Source of the DNA: Emticicia sp040253585
Lineage (GTDB): Bacteria > Bacteroidota > Bacteroidia > Cytophagales > Spirosomataceae
Length of the DNA stretch: 64,000 nucleotides
Reading direction: 5' to 3'
Assembly (NCBI RefSeq): GCF_040253585.1
Contig: NZ_JBELAU010000006.1
Span: forward strand, 186,001 to 250,000
Of this stretch, positions 15,926 to 24,615 are shown one piece after another. The notes under the pieces are model-generated. The model was not told where the DNA came from. It worked only from the letters and a program-made list of their open reading frames with translations, and made no database searches. Within the stretch, counting starts at the first letter, position 1. Each line of letters opens with the position of its first letter. Position numbers and translations under genes: made by a program.

Positions 15926-17101
15926 TTACACCAGAAACAAATCGCTCGCTATCTTATCAGCAAATAATTTACCTTTTTGCGTAAGTGTAAGTAATTGATT
16001 ATCAAGACTTAGAAAGTTTTGAGAAAGATTTTGTCGTAGTACTTCTTCGTTGGATTTTAACCATTTTTGCCCCACCATTTTTTCTATCTCTGTCAAATCA
16101 CACCCCCATTTGGTGCGTAAGCCAGTCATGATATAGTCGTTTACTTTTTCTTCGGGAGTCAGAACTTCATAATCGGCAGGAATTTGACCGAGCGTCAGAG
16201 CTTTGATATATGCAGGATTATTCGATACATTAAACTGGCGAGATTCACCATTGAAAGAATGAGCCGATGGCCCAACTCCCAGATATTCATGGCGTTTCCA
16301 ATACGAAGTGTTATGTCGAGAATAACGATTATCTCTACAAAAATTTGAGATTTCGTATTGCTCATAGCCAGCTTCGGCCAAAGTATTTACCAAAATATCA
16401 AATTGTTGCGAAGCGAATTCTTCATCAATAGGCGGTATCTTATTGATTTGTAACCATTTACCGAAAACAGTTTTTGGCTCAATTGTCAAACAATACGACG
16501 AAATATGTGGTACATTCAACGAAATTGCCTTTTCTAAATCTCTTTGCCAAATCTGATGTATGCCCTTTGTGAACTCCGACTGTGTCTTTTGCAGTTTTTT
16601 AGGAAGCGTCAGTAATGGATGAATGCCATAAATCAAATCAATAGTGAGATTCTCAAATCCCATTTCTTGAGCCAATCGCACACACTCTTCGGCATGCTGC
16701 GAAGTGTGAATCCTGTTGAGATATTTTAGATGATTATCATCAAAAGATTGGATACCAATACTAAGGCGATTAAAGCCAAATCTTTGAAGAATTGCCAGAC
16801 GGTCGCGAGTGATATCGTCGGGGTTGGCTTCCATTGTTATCTCAATATCGTCAGCGAAGGTATAATGCTTCTTGATAGTCTCAAAAATATCATACAATTC
16901 GTTCATATTTAGCAACGAAGGAGTGCCACCACCAAAGTAGATAGTCTCTAATCGCTTGTTTTTCAAGTAATTAGCCTGTAAATCTATTTCTCGACAAATG
17001 GCTTCAACAACCGTAGTCTTCAACGAAAGATTCGTACTGAAATGAAAATCACAGTAATGACAAGCCCGACGGCAAAAAGGTATGTGGAGGTAAAGGTGCA
17101 A
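15926..17101 (-). CDS. hemW: Radical SAM heme chaperone HemW
   Basis: A 391-aa protein. The radical SAM cluster motif is C10-x3-C14-x2-C17 (IPFCRRACHYCDFHF), followed by GGGTPSLL, EANPDD and RLSIGIQSFDD, and the C-terminal HemW domain (YEQYEISNFC, SYWKRHEYLGVGPSAHS). HemW inserts heme into respiratory enzymes; older annotations call it oxygen-independent coproporphyrinogen oxidase. An extra stretch of about 17 residues (LPKKLQKTQSEFTKGIH) follows DLIYGIHPLL, where relatives are shorter. It lies 104 bp after a methyltransferase gene on the same strand. Confidence 0.92.
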   Translation of the reverse strand: MHLYLHIPFCRRACHYCDFHFSTNLSLKTTVVEAICREIDLQANYLKNKRLETIYFGGGTPSLLNMNELYDIFETIKKHYTFADDIEITMEANPDDITRDRLAILQRFGFNRLSIGIQSFDDNHLKYLNRIHTSQHAEECVRLAQEMGFENLTIDLIYGIHPLLTLPKKLQKTQSEFTKGIHQIWQRDLEKAISLNVPHISSYCLTIEPKTVFGKWLQINKIPPIDEEFASQQFDILVNTLAEAGYEQYEISNFCRDNRYSRHNTSYWKRHEYLGVGPSAHSFNGESRQFNVSNNPAYIKALTLGQIPADYEVLTPEEKVNDYIMTGLRTKWGCDLTEIEKMVGQKWLKSNEEVLRQNLSQNFLSLDNQLLTLTQKGKLFADKIASDLFLV

Positions 17102-17116
17102 ATTAGTCTGATTTGT

Positions 17117-17173
17117 AGAACAACTGCTTCGGCAACGGTCGGAGCCGCTGCCGTCCGATTTCTAAATTGTTCT
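17117..17173. repeat. Nested palindrome with GC-rich core
   Basis: The outer arms AGAACAA (17117-17123) and TTGTTCT (17167-17173) enclose CGGCAACGG (17130-17138) / CCGCTGCCG (17145-17153), which pair with one mismatch. The core is far richer in GC than its surroundings. The outer arms match the palindrome at 62861-62882, so this looks like a longer member of one repeat family. Confidence 0.6.
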
Positions 17174-17186
17174 TTATAACACACAT

Positions 17187-17205
17187 AGCAATTTGGAAAA
17201 TTGCT
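17187..17205. repeat. Short palindrome adjoining the methyltransferase stop codon
   Basis: AGCAATTT-GGA-AAATTGCT is a perfect 8-bp inverted repeat that directly abuts the methyltransferase stop codon (complement at 17206-17208). Same arm pattern as 62861-62882. Confidence 0.65.
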
Positions 17206-17982
17206 CTACTTTGTAGCCACAAAAAAGAAATCAATACACTTTTCTGGCTCGTTTGAAACATGAAAATCGGTTACATCAATCGAAGCTGCCAAACTGCCAG
17301 TTTCAGCCATTAGTTTATTTCTATTGAAGCGATTCAAAAATTCGTAAGGAACTCGAAGCATCCAGGCAGGTAAGCGATGCTGTAAATCAAGCACATCGAA
17401 ACGCATGATTTTATTGACCGATTGTTTATTTTCTTCATAGTAATCCCACACTTTTTTATTTCCGCCCACTCCCATTGTTTCTACTTTCGAGAAATATTTT
17501 TGCATCAATGAGCGTAATTCTTGCGTGTCGTACTCACGTACGTGCCAAGGATTTCGGCTTAATGAATATGGGCGATTAACTGTGGTGAGTAATACTCGTC
17601 CGTTTGGCTTCAAAACACGTGCAATTTCTGAAAGGAACTTATGGTCGTCTTGAATGTGTTCGATAACCTGAAAAGTTACTACATAATCGAAGGTATTATC
17701 TTTGAATGCAGAAAGATGCGGTAAGTCGGCCGTACTAAAAGTATGCATTGGATAAGCCGCTTGAAGTTGGTCAATCAGTGGTTGATTCTTGTCAAGACCT
17801 GTATAATGGTCACATTTTTCGATTAGGGTTTCAACGCCTCTTCCCCAGCCACAGCCTAATTCTAAAACATTTCCATGAATAATTTTTGCCGCCTCTACAT
17901 ACGGAAAATATAAACGTTGATGAACAGGATTATCCGATGGAATTTCGGCACTCGTGATTTCGGTGGTTGCGTATTTACTCAC
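17206..17982 (-). CDS. Class I SAM-dependent methyltransferase
   Basis: A 258-aa protein starting at GTG (17982). Motif I is VLELGCGWGRG, the acidic motif II is in YTGLDKNQPL, and FDYVVTFQVIEHIQDD with LKPNGRVLLTTVN give the methyltransferase type 11 core. A TATCTTTG promoter box 20 bases upstream implies a very short leader and supports this start. The C-terminal third (WDYYEENKQ onward) is not recognised. The substrate is unknown; the neighbouring hemW does not settle it. Confidence 0.85.
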   Translation of the reverse strand: MSKYATTEITSAEIPSDNPVHQRLYFPYVEAAKIIHGNVLELGCGWGRGVETLIEKCDHYTGLDKNQPLIDQLQAAYPMHTFSTADLPHLSAFKDNTFDYVVTFQVIEHIQDDHKFLSEIARVLKPNGRVLLTTVNRPYSLSRNPWHVREYDTQELRSLMQKYFSKVETMGVGGNKKVWDYYEENKQSVNKIMRFDVLDLQHRLPAWMLRVPYEFLNRFNRNKLMAETGSLAASIDVTDFHVSNEPEKCIDFFFVATK

Positions 17983-18001
17983 TTCTCTAATGTTTTTTTT
18001 G

Positions 18002-18009
18002 CAAAGATA
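18002..18009 (-). promoter_or_regulatory. -7 promoter box of the methyltransferase gene
   Basis: TATCTTTG on the minus strand (CAAAGATA on plus) lies 20 bases before the GTG start, with the same TATCTTTGCA context as the purK promoter. No TTG box at proper spacing is visible. Confidence 0.55.
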
Positions 18010-18021
18010 GGGAAGAATTAG

Positions 18022-18073
18022 AAATTAAGAATTGAGAATTGAGAATTATGCTACAATTATCAATTCTTAATTC
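18022..18073. repeat. Inverted repeat, AATTGAGAATT type
   Basis: AATTAAGAATTGAGAATTGAGAATT (arm 18023-18047; the first 18 bases pair) faces ACAATTATCAATTCTTAATTC (arm 18053-18073). It sits between the methyltransferase promoter and the end of the metalloprotease gene, and resembles the element between purK and purE. Confidence 0.55.
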
Positions 18074-18101
18074 GCTAAAAAAGCATCAATACACACTTTT
18101 A

Positions 18102-21100
18102 TTAATTTAAAACTAACTTTTTGAGATAGGTTTTATCATTTGTTTTGATTTCGAGTAATACGTTGCCTTGCCAAGAACTATGTATTTTTATTTTATGCGG
18201 CAATTCAGATTTTTCATTCGTATAAAGCAAACTTCCTTTTAAATCATATAGCTTAACTGAGTTAATTTTTAGGGATTTTTCTGAATCAACTGTCACCCAG
18301 TCATCAGCTGGATTAGGAAAAACATTAATTGTTTGACTCTTATCATCTTCGTTTGCAAGAATAAGCAATTGGAAAGTATCAGAAGTATTTGACGCACATG
18401 TAGCATCTGAATTAAAGACTTCAACCTTGTATTGTCCGTTTTGAGTCACTAAAAGTGTACTTTTTGTTCCATTTTCTACTTTTGTTCCATTAAAGTACCA
18501 TTGTAGATTTTTATCAGCATTTACTTCTAAAATCCAATTATTGGCAGCATTCACCGAAATTATAGGCTTGGCAGGAATTACACAAAACTCTTGAATTACT
18601 TCATTGGCAGCGAGAAACTCTGCATTACCCTCTTGTTTAGCTTTTATTGCAACTTTTCCTGTACCAGTTAATGTAACAACATTGGCATTGACTGTTGCTG
18701 GGCCAGAAATAATTTGATAGGTAGTTGGCAAACCTGAAGTAGTGGTAGCTGAAAGTGTAAAAGTTCTTTCCGCTAACGTTTTTTGTTCGATTTTAGCAAA
18801 TGTTATAGTTTGAGAAGCTTTAGCAGTAACTTCAAACGAAAGTTCAACATTCTTAGCTGGTTCGTAGATTTCATTTCCAGGTTGGGAAATTTGTAGTGTT
18901 ACTTTACCTACTTCACCAGTTAAAGTGATACTATCTTTCTTAATTTTAGCTGGACCTGATACAATTTTATAGCTTAATGGTAAGTTTGAACTTACATTCG
19001 CAATTATTTTGAAAGGTTTAGTTGTATTTCTTTGATTAAGGATTTTTTCAGCATTAATTGTTTGTGATTTGACTTGGCCAGAGTCGTCGTAAATGAAAAT
19101 ACCAAAACTATTTGTGAATAACCAAAATCTGTTTTGTCTGTCAACAGCGATTCCTTTATAGTCACTTATAAAACGTAATGGAAGAGGCAGGTCATTTTCG
19201 AAGTCAACTCTAATCCATTTATCATTTATAAACTTATATAAAACCACTTTTTGGTTTACTTCACCCAATAACCATATTGTTCCGAATCTATCAGAAAATA
19301 AATTCCTATATTGTCCGTTTGGTAAATCTCCGTTGAAAGGGGAAGCTGAAAATTTTCTAATGGTATTATCAGAATTTCTTCTATTTACGCTATTATCAAA
19401 ACCATTTATCCACCACAAATTTTCTTTAGTGTCAACAATGAATGTAGTATAAAAAGTAAATGGATTTTTTGACTCAATGCTAATCCAATTTTTTCCATCA
19501 TATTTATAAATACCATCTTCAAAGGTTGAAGCCCAAAGATTATTTCTACTATCAATGTAGATATTCGGAGAATAAATTTTACCTCTACTAAAAAAAGGGA
19601 TACTACTCCATACTCCCGAGGAATACTTATATATATTAAAATAACCTGAGTCATTTTGCATGACAGTATATAAGTTACCTTTTAAATCTAATGTGAAAAC
19701 ATTCACTTTTTGGCTTTTTGATGCAATAGTATTCGATAGCGGAGAAATTGTGTTTCCATCGTATTTAACAAGCCCAACTTTTGTTTGATTGAAATAAAGG
19801 TTATTTTCGAAATCAGACTTGATGTATGTATAGACTTCTGGGTTTAAAAATCCTTTTGTAGATATTGAATTCAAAGGTTCTGTCCAATTCACGCCATCAG
19901 TCTTATAGAGCCCAGTAGTGTTTACAAAATAAATATTTGATGAATCTTTATCATTTGTAAAATAGAGTAATCCATCTTTGTACGGGCTATTTAGTTGGTT
20001 TAAAAACTTCCATTTTGAATTTTTAACCCCTGTTTTAAAGCTTGACATTTGCCAAGAATCAAAAACATTTTTTTCTTTAAATCGGTAAAAATAGGTTGTA
20101 TTAGGCTTCAAATTTTCAATTACCTCATAGCCTAAATTATAAAAATTACCAACACTACCAATGACATTCAATAAACGAGATTGCTGAAAAATATTTGTTT
20201 TAAAATCCTCACTTTCCGATACTTCCAATATATATTCCCTATTAATACTTGAGGTTGGTACCTCCCAAATTATTGGAAATGTTGTATTAGTTTTTGAAGT
20301 TTGTGTCGGATACCATCTACTGATTGGCTTCATTCTTTCAAACTTTCTTAATGTACTCCATTCTCCAACAATATTATTTCTTAATGCTCTTACTTGCCAG
20401 AAAAAGAAATCGCTGTAAAATTCAGGTCTATTTAATTCATTGAAAACAAAATATGGAGTTTGAACTTTAAAGGTAGTTACATTATTGCTTTGAGTCTTAT
20501 TGAATCCGAATTGTAAATAATTATATTGGTCAGTAATTCTAAATTCATAACTTACTGCCTCATTTACAGGATAAACTTCCAGACGAACATTCTCAGTTCT
20601 GTCTTTATCCAAAAAGACTCCTTTGATGGCTGGTACACTTAGTGATTCATTTACGGCACATAAAAATTCATTTATCTCCGACCAATCACTTTCTCCAAAA
20701 GAATTAATTGATTTTATACGCCAATAATAAGCTTTCCCTTTTTCAAGACTATGCACTTGCAACAAATTAAAATTTGTTATTGAATCAATTAATATATTCG
20801 TAAAACTTTGATTTGTTGATAGTTGAACTTCATACTTAGTTGTTTTAACGTTACTATTCCATTCAAGGTATGGCTCAGTTGTAAAATTCGCTGGACTTTT
20901 TGTAGAAAGTTTAGGTCTATTGGGAGCAGTTTGAATTTTTGATAGAATTTCATCTGCTCTGTTCCGAATTACTTCCCTGCAAAGTGGATTAAATGTAAAA
21001 CCACTACTTTGACAATAACTCATAATTGTACCAATGCTCATTAGATAAGAATCTTTTAAGCACTCTCCTTCATTCATACCACAATAATCTATTGGTCCAT

Positions 21101-21698
21101 TTGGCCAATTACAATTATGTGTATGAGGGCAATCAAAACCATGCCCTAACTCATGAGCCATTGTATTTACGACTACCTTTTCATCATTAAAATTTCCTGA
21201 GATACAGTAAATATCATAACTACCATCTGAATTTATAATTTTAAATGTAATTCCGCTCGCAAAATTAGGAATAGCATTGCCTAACGTAAATAAATGAGCA
21301 ATATGATACCCTAATTTCTTTTTACTTTCCTGTAAAGTATCTCCTCTCTGAGTAGTAATAACTTCAATATGATTTACTGTTAACTTAATTTTCATTTCAT
21401 CTTCATAAACCTTCGAAACTTTATCAAAGTATTGGTAAACTTTTTCTTTAATTAAATCCTGATTTTTATTGTAGTCCAAGTATATTTTATACTCCACCGC
21501 AACCGCTACCAAACATTCCAACATTGGCAGGTCTGCCATTCTTAGATTCGAGTTTTTGCCAGCATTCCGCATCCGTTCTAAAACTTTTGCGTCAAGAATT
21601 TGGCTATCTGGCGTTCCACAAAGTGGAACTTTACTTTCTTGTGAAAATGCGAATGAAGTAACAAAAAGAAGAATAAACGTAGAGAAAACTTTTAACAT
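18102..21698 (-). CDS. Secreted multidomain metalloprotease with T9SS sorting domain
   Basis: A 1198-aa protein. Signal peptide 1-19 (FAFSQ). The zinc motif HELGHGFDCPH at residues 182-192 and a Met-turn GTIMSYC about 40 residues later define a metzincin of the reprolysin-like (M12) type. Next come fibronectin type III-like segments (from about 265), a beta-propeller region with repeated YKYDGKNW-like blades (about 570-880), two Ig/MBG-like repeats (ITFAKIEQKTLAERTFTL and its partner), a further Ig-like domain, and a C-terminal type A T9SS domain starting INVFPNPADDWV. It should be exported by Sec, then moved to the surface by T9SS. The propeller resembles two-component-regulator propellers, but no histidine kinase is attached. 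Confidence 0.85.
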   Translation of the reverse strand: MLKVFSTFILLFVTSFAFSQESKVPLCGTPDSQILDAKVLERMRNAGKNSNLRMADLPMLECLVAVAVEYKIYLDYNKNQDLIKEKVYQYFDKVSKVYEDEMKIKLTVNHIEVITTQRGDTLQESKKKLGYHIAHLFTLGNAIPNFASGITFKIINSDGSYDIYCISGNFNDEKVVVNTMAHELGHGFDCPHTHNCNWPNGPIDYCGMNEGECLKDSYLMSIGTIMSYCQSSGFTFNPLCREVIRNRADEILSKIQTAPNRPKLSTKSPANFTTEPYLEWNSNVKTTKYEVQLSTNQSFTNILIDSITNFNLLQVHSLEKGKAYYWRIKSINSFGESDWSEINEFLCAVNESLSVPAIKGVFLDKDRTENVRLEVYPVNEAVSYEFRITDQYNYLQFGFNKTQSNNVTTFKVQTPYFVFNELNRPEFYSDFFFWQVRALRNNIVGEWSTLRKFERMKPISRWYPTQTSKTNTTFPIIWEVPTSSINREYILEVSESEDFKTNIFQQSRLLNVIGSVGNFYNLGYEVIENLKPNTTYFYRFKEKNVFDSWQMSSFKTGVKNSKWKFLNQLNSPYKDGLLYFTNDKDSSNIYFVNTTGLYKTDGVNWTEPLNSISTKGFLNPEVYTYIKSDFENNLYFNQTKVGLVKYDGNTISPLSNTIASKSQKVNVFTLDLKGNLYTVMQNDSGYFNIYKYSSGVWSSIPFFSRGKIYSPNIYIDSRNNLWASTFEDGIYKYDGKNWISIESKNPFTFYTTFIVDTKENLWWINGFDNSVNRRNSDNTIRKFSASPFNGDLPNGQYRNLFSDRFGTIWLLGEVNQKVVLYKFINDKWIRVDFENDLPLPLRFISDYKGIAVDRQNRFWLFTNSFGIFIYDDSGQVKSQTINAEKILNQRNTTKPFKIIANVSSNLPLSYKIVSGPAKIKKDSITLTGEVGKVTLQISQPGNEIYEPAKNVELSFEVTAKASQTITFAKIEQKTLAERTFTLSATTTSGLPTTYQIISGPATVNANVVTLTGTGKVAIKAKQEGNAEFLAANEVIQEFCVIPAKPIISVNAANNWILEVNADKNLQWYFNGTKVENGTKSTLLVTQNGQYKVEVFNSDATCASNTSDTFQLLILANEDDKSQTINVFPNPADDWVTVDSEKSLKINSVKLYDLKGSLLYTNEKSELPHKIKIHSSWQGNVLLEIKTNDKTYLKKLVLN

Positions 21699-21864
21699 AA
21701 AGTATATTGTGAATAGATGAAATTTTCAAGTATCACAAATATCAAAAAATTATCAGATACCCCATAAAATAGAAAGAAAAATTATATTGAAATCGAAATG
21801 CTGGAAAGAAAATTTAAGTAATAAATCTACGTTATTATACAAACAACCAGCTTACATTAGACTC

Positions 21865-22215
21865 ATGAAAAAACTACTCTTGATTTTTGGGCTGCTTTTA
21901 TTTTCAACCTTTTGCTTTGCCCAAATAGATATTTACGGAATGCCGCCCAACCGCTCTTACCCATCATTTATGAAACCTATCAATTTCAATAAAACCAAGC
22001 CGTTTTTTCGTAATAATTTACTATTCATACAATCAAAACCCATTATTTCTCAGTATTTACCAAAAAAACGAGATTGTTATTATCTGCTGGCTTCACAAAC
22101 TTCTATATGTTTTAATCGAGAAATAAATCTGGACGCCATGAGCCGACAAACAAAACAATTATTCTTCAAAATGAAAATGTGGGGATGGTTTGTCCCACGA
22201 ACTGAGCGTCGTTAA
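21865..22215 (+). CDS. Secreted 116-aa protein, unknown function
   Basis: Counted from the ATG at 21865 (MKKLLLIFGLLLFSTFCFAQ), which gives a textbook signal peptide; an earlier in-frame start would bury it behind 26 polar residues. The mature part (about 96 aa) is basic and rich in Phe, Asn and Lys, with two Cys. No domain was recognised. It is divergent from the metalloprotease gene. Confidence 0.6.
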   Translation: MKKLLLIFGLLLFSTFCFAQIDIYGMPPNRSYPSFMKPINFNKTKPFFRNNLLFIQSKPIISQYLPKKRDCYYLLASQTSICFNREINLDAMSRQTKQLFFKMKMWGWFVPRTERR

Positions 22216-22283
22216 TGAAGAGGTTTTTATAATGATTTTCCAACTTTTTTAATTATTTTTAGTCAATGAAATAAATAAAGTTT

Positions 22284-23282
22284 ATGTCATTGAAGAAATT
22301 AAATTTTATATGCTTAGTCAGTTTTGTATGTTCAATTTCTTGTAAAAAAGAGGTAATCTCAGAACTACAAAATACTGATATTAAGGAGTTATACTCTCTA
22401 AAAAAAAGTAATGTAGTATCGAAAAAACTTGTAAAAAACTATGAAATAAAAAACACAAACGACACCTATTATTTAGAAAAAAGTAAGGAGATTGGAATCA
22501 AGTTTTCTTATGATTCAAAAGGTAATGTCATAAAATTTGAACATTTCTACACGGAAGACAAATGTAAATATAATAATTCGGGTTTACCGATTTTCAGATA
22601 CAGCTCCGCTGATTTGAGCTTTATTGAGCAAGAATTTTTCTACAATAACAAAAATTTATTGATACAAGTTAAAGAGCATTTTTTGTATGATAAAAGTTTT
22701 TTGAGACAATATGACTTCAATTATAATGCAGATGGCCAATTATCTACGTACAGTATGCGGGAATCGAATGCTGTCATTAATAATCTTCAAAGCTTACTGT
22801 ATAAAAACAACCAAATTATTTCAACTTACAATAAACAACAAGACACAATTACCTTAAACTCACAACATTTACCCATCAAATTCAATAATTCACTTCTTAA
22901 ATATTCCATCAAAGATAATACAGTAACGATTGAAGCTACCAACAATAATTTGGCTGAAAAGTATGTGGTTATAGAATTTGACAATAAAAATAAGCCTACA
23001 ATTCCGTTACCGCAATACTTGAATCTTAACCCTTATCCACTTAATAAACTATTACTCAATATCATTGAATATGCCGACAAAAATCCGTTAAGAATTTCGT
23101 CGTATAGTAGAAAAAATAATACTGAAAACTTGGTTTTATCTGATGAAACAATTTTCAATTACAAATATGACTCGGATAATTATCCAACAGAGATTAAACA
23201 GAATAAAACTATTTATTATTATCTAAGTGTGGGCTCCTCTCCCGTAAAATCAAATCAAGTTATAAAGATAGAATATCAATAA
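22284..23282 (+). CDS. Lipoprotein with YD-like beta repeats
   Basis: A 332-aa protein with a signal sequence ending in a lipobox-like SISC (Cys20). The body contains degenerate repeats of the form FSYDSKGNVIKF, FFYNNKNLLIQ and FNYNADGQLSTY, the pattern of RHS/YD-type or DUF4595-like beta-strand repeats, here without an RHS core or toxin. Function unknown; probably an outer-membrane lipoprotein. The gene is more AT-rich than its neighbours. Confidence 0.65.
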   Translation: MSLKKLNFICLVSFVCSISCKKEVISELQNTDIKELYSLKKSNVVSKKLVKNYEIKNTNDTYYLEKSKEIGIKFSYDSKGNVIKFEHFYTEDKCKYNNSGLPIFRYSSADLSFIEQEFFYNNKNLLIQVKEHFLYDKSFLRQYDFNYNADGQLSTYSMRESNAVINNLQSLLYKNNQIISTYNKQQDTITLNSQHLPIKFNNSLLKYSIKDNTVTIEATNNNLAEKYVVIEFDNKNKPTIPLPQYLNLNPYPLNKLLLNIIEYADKNPLRISSYSRKNNTENLVLSDETIFNYKYDSDNYPTEIKQNKTIYYYLSVGSSPVKSNQVIKIEYQ

Positions 23283-23288
23283 AATAAA

Positions 23289-23323
23289 AAAGCGTGGCAC
23301 ACTTTTGAAGTGTGCCACGCTTA
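23289..23323. terminator. Bidirectional terminator
   Basis: AAGCGTGGCACAC and GTGTGCCACGCTT form a 13-bp perfect stem between convergent genes. Confidence 0.85.
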
Positions 23324-23342
23324 GTATTATATCAGACGTAAA

Positions 23343-24437
23343 TTAAGCAGGTTGTTGGTTCATCACCTCTGTTTGCTTACGGATAGATTCCATGTGAATC
23401 AATTTGAACATTTCTTCTACTAATTCAGGGTAAAGGTTTAGTTTTTTACCTAAATCAGCACGGTTGTTGTGCAATTCTTTCCAACGGTCAAGTTGCAAAA
23501 CAGCTACGTTATTTTCACGCTTATATTCTCCCAATTTCTCAACAACTGACATACGAGCTGCCAATACTTCGAGTAATTCACGGTCGATATTATCAATTTT
23601 CTGACGTAATTGGTCTAATTCATTTTGGAATTCTACACCATAAGAAGCCTTACGAATTTCTAATGATTTCAACATTTCGCCCAAAGCTTCTGGAGTTAAT
23701 TGTTGAGATGCATCAGACCATGCTTCATCTGGATTGCGGTGCGACTCAATGATTAAACCATCGTAGTTTAAGTCTAATGCACGTTGTGCTAATTCATACA
23801 AATATGCACGTTTTCCAGCCATGTGGCTTGGGTCGCCAATAATTGGTAATTGAGGGAAAAGTGTTTTCAACTCAACTGCCATTTGCCACATTGGAGAATT
23901 ACGGAATTTTGTTTCTTGGGCATTCGAGAAACCACGGTGAATAGCCGCCATTTTCTTGATACCTGCTCCAGCGATACGCTCAAAAGCACCAACCCAAAGA
24001 GCTAAATCTGGGTTTACTGGGTTTTTGATTAATACTGGTACATCAACACCTTTCAAGGCATCAGCTAAATCCTGAACATTAAAAGGGTTTACGGTTGTTC
24101 TTGCACCAATCCAAAGGATGTCGATGCCATATTTCAATGCTAACTCAATGTGTTGAGGTGTAGCTACTTCGATTGCAATTGGTAAACCTGTTTGTTTTTT
24201 TGCTTCAACCAACCACGGCAAAGCAGCTTCTCCCATGCCTTCAAAACTACCTGGACGAGTACGAGGTTTCCAAACACCCGCGCGTATCACGTGTGCATAG
24301 CCTTCTTTGGCGATGCGAGATACGGTTTCCGAAACTTGTTCTTCGGTCTCGGCACTACACGGCCCAGCGATAATCAATGGCTTCCCTGCGGTATCAATCC
24401 AACTGCTAAGAGGAAGTACGTCTAAATTTGCTTTCAT
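23343..24437 (-). CDS. Bifunctional DAHP synthase / chorismate mutase
   Basis: A 364-aa protein. Residues 1 to about 260 are the KDO8P-synthase-like (type I-beta) DAHP synthase: IAGPCSAET, VWKPRTRPGSFEGMG, IKNPVNPD and the IGDPSHMAGKR metal site. The C-terminal region (about 270-355) is an AroQ chorismate mutase helix bundle: LDQLRQKIDNIDRELLEVLAARM, with the catalytic Arg and Lys positions present (KLGEYKRENNV). The first step of the shikimate pathway and the branch to Phe/Tyr are thus joined; in relatives the mutase domain mediates prephenate or chorismate feedback. A small hairpin AGCGAG-gtga-CTCGCT lies in its leader at 24452-24467. Confidence 0.93.
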   Translation of the reverse strand: MKANLDVLPLSSWIDTAGKPLIIAGPCSAETEEQVSETVSRIAKEGYAHVIRAGVWKPRTRPGSFEGMGEAALPWLVEAKKQTGLPIAIEVATPQHIELALKYGIDILWIGARTTVNPFNVQDLADALKGVDVPVLIKNPVNPDLALWVGAFERIAGAGIKKMAAIHRGFSNAQETKFRNSPMWQMAVELKTLFPQLPIIGDPSHMAGKRAYLYELAQRALDLNYDGLIIESHRNPDEAWSDASQQLTPEALGEMLKSLEIRKASYGVEFQNELDQLRQKIDNIDRELLEVLAARMSVVEKLGEYKRENNVAVLQLDRWKELHNNRADLGKKLNLYPELVEEMFKLIHMESIRKQTEVMNQQPA

Positions 24438-24505
24438 TAGTTAATTAAAGGAGCGAGGTGACTCGCTTTTATAAAAAAATCAAAAAAAATACTCTATAAA
24501 TGTAA

Positions 24506-24513
24506 TATATTTG
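24506..24513 (+). promoter_or_regulatory. -7 promoter box of the proline dehydrogenase gene
   Basis: TATATTTG matches TAnnTTTG, about 100 bases before the ATG at 24616. No TTG element at 17-23 bases was found. It argues against the earliest in-frame ATG at 24511, which overlaps the box. Confidence 0.5.
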
Positions 24514-24615
24514 CACCATATTTCAATCAAAAGCTATTTCTATTTAGCATTTTCTCTTGAAATAATACAAATCATCGATCAAACTAAAGATTTCAAAAAT
24601 TTAAAATCAACAAAC

